Origin: Acidobacteria bacterium UBA2999
GTDB lineage: Bacteria > Acidobacteriota > Vicinamibacteria > Vicinamibacterales > UBA2999
DNA: 7,208 nucleotides
Assembly: GCA_002346475.1 (NCBI GenBank)
Contig: DDZV01000047.1
Span: 1 to 7,208, forward strand
Reading direction: 5' to 3'
Shown: positions 6,430-7,208 of the stretch, piece by piece
How positions within the stretch are numbered: position 1 is the stretch's first letter
How the letters are laid out: each line of letters starts with the position of its first letter
Position numbers and translations under genes: made by a program
Notes under the pieces: generated by a model
The model's database searches: none
What the model saw: the letters and a program-made list of their open reading frames with translations, nothing else
What the model was told of the DNA's origin: nothing

Positions 6430-7208
6430 GTGAATCCTACATCTCTCAACCCTGATCGTTTTGCTCAGTTAGCTCTCGCTAAACGCGTTTGGGCGGTAGG
6501 TGCTGTAAACGCTCACTCAGGTTCGTTACGTGCGCTGCACACGGAGCTTTCAAAACGCTTCGTTGTTGGTGATCGGCTAGTATATTTGGGCAATTACTAT
6601 GGTATCGGTGCTGATGCCATTGGAACTGTTGATGAATTATTACGTTTTCGTTCAGAGTTACTTTGCCGCTCAGGTTTGGAACCTTGGGATATAGCATATC
6701 TTCGTGGTGCACAAGAAGAGATGTGGAACAAGCTCTTTGAGATCCAGTTTGCCCCAAACCCAAATGAGGTTCTGGATTGGATGCTACACCAAGGACTTCA
6801 ATCAACCCTCAAGGCCTATGGCGGAGATGAACAGGTAGCACGTTCAATTGTCCGCGATGGTGCCATGGCTATCACACGCTGGACCAACGCTATACGGAAT
6901 TCAGTCCATTCTAAAGAAGGGCATGATGAATTATTAACAACTCTGCGACGGGCAGCTTACACATCTGGTGGTGAACTTCTCTTTGTACACGCTGGCGTTG
7001 ACCCTGCTAGACCAGTAACCGAGCAAGGTGATACTTTTTGGTGGGGTAGTGGACATTTCTCTGAAATAACAAATCAGTATAACGGTTTTAGAAAAGTGAT
7101 TCGTGGCTACGATAGAGCCCATCAAGGCGTTGTCGATGGAACATTCTCAGCGACAGTGGATGGAGGCTGTGGATTTGGCGGACAATTGACAGCAGGTTGT
7201 TTCACAAC
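6430..7208 (+). CDS. PPP-type metallophosphatase-like protein with degraded metal site, partial at C-terminus
   Basis: An open frame of 259 codons from GTG 6430 to the window edge. An in-frame TAG at 6421 precedes it and no in-frame ATG lies near, so GTG is the likely start; AGG at 6416-6418 is only a weak ribosome site. The order of landmarks follows PPP phosphatases: VNAHSGSL (26-33, for GDxHG), GDRLVYLGNYYGIG (47-60, for GDxxDRG), YLRGAQEEM (90-98, for LRGNHE), FVHAGVDP (185-192) and DRAHQGVVDG (228-237). The expected Asp, Asp, Asn ligands and catalytic His read Asn27, Asn55, Ala94 and Gln95. His29, Arg92, His187 and His231 remain. The reading frame is intact, so this looks like a conserved non-canonical or inactive homologue, not a decayed gene. 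I recall similar proteins in other alphaproteobacteria annotated as metallophosphoesterase or hypothetical. Function is unknown; its position behind the CarD gene may mean co-expression. Confidence 0.78.
   Translation, partial: MNPTSLNPDRFAQLALAKRVWAVGAVNAHSGSLRALHTELSKRFVVGDRLVYLGNYYGIGADAIGTVDELLRFRSELLCRSGLEPWDIAYLRGAQEEMWNKLFEIQFAPNPNEVLDWMLHQGLQSTLKAYGGDEQVARSIVRDGAMAITRWTNAIRNSVHSKEGHDELLTTLRRAAYTSGGELLFVHAGVDPARPVTEQGDTFWWGSGHFSEITNQYNGFRKVIRGYDRAHQGVVDGTFSATVDGGCGFGGQLTAGCFT

Noticed and set aside
6479..7125. Minus-strand open frames opposite the phosphatase-like gene
   Set aside because: The plus-strand frame here is open throughout and carries ordered PPP landmarks; the minus frames are shadows.

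Overview
The window reads as an ordinary chromosomal segment of an alphaproteobacterium with moderate base composition. There are no IS elements, phage genes, RNA genes or CRISPR repeats. The lineage is inferred from a set of neighbours I associate with this class: a SUV3-like RNA helicase, a small S4 RNA-binding protein, a CarD/CdnL regulator, and a large-subunit methylmalonyl-CoA mutase. The helicase wording around its motif V is also typical of alphaproteobacterial members. The moderate GC would fit a marine or streamlined-leaning member, but this is inference.

Layout. Bases 1-2057 (minus strand) hold a methylmalonyl-CoA mutase that runs off the left edge; only about the last 30 residues are missing. 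A 230-base divergent intergenic region (2058-2287) follows and holds an AT-rich inverted repeat. On the plus strand comes a tight cluster: SUV3-type helicase (2288-4786), S4-domain protein (4783-5178) and TerB-like protein (5175-5639). Consecutive genes share 4-base stop/start overlaps (ATGA, then GTGA), so they are almost certainly one translationally coupled unit. A 197-base gap separates them from a CarD/CdnL-family RNA polymerase-binding regulator (5837-6379). A further 50 bases on, a gene with a GTG start (6430) runs off the right edge. It encodes a protein with the fold landmarks of a PPP-type metallophosphatase but with most of the acidic/amide metal ligands replaced.

Functionally, the plus-strand cluster looks like an RNA/transcription housekeeping block: an RNA helicase, an RNA-binding protein of the Hsp15 type, a TerB-fold protein of unknown role, and a transcription regulator that acts on rRNA and growth genes in relatives. 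The mutase belongs to propionyl-CoA/methylmalonyl-CoA metabolism and seems simply to be divergently placed.

The points most worth a second look are the apparent pseudo-phosphatase at the right end, the translational coupling of a TerB-fold protein to RNA-handling proteins, and the C-terminal Ala-Ala of the CarD protein, which resembles the ClpXP-recognised tail described for Caulobacter CdnL. I did not find convincing evidence for a wholly new system.
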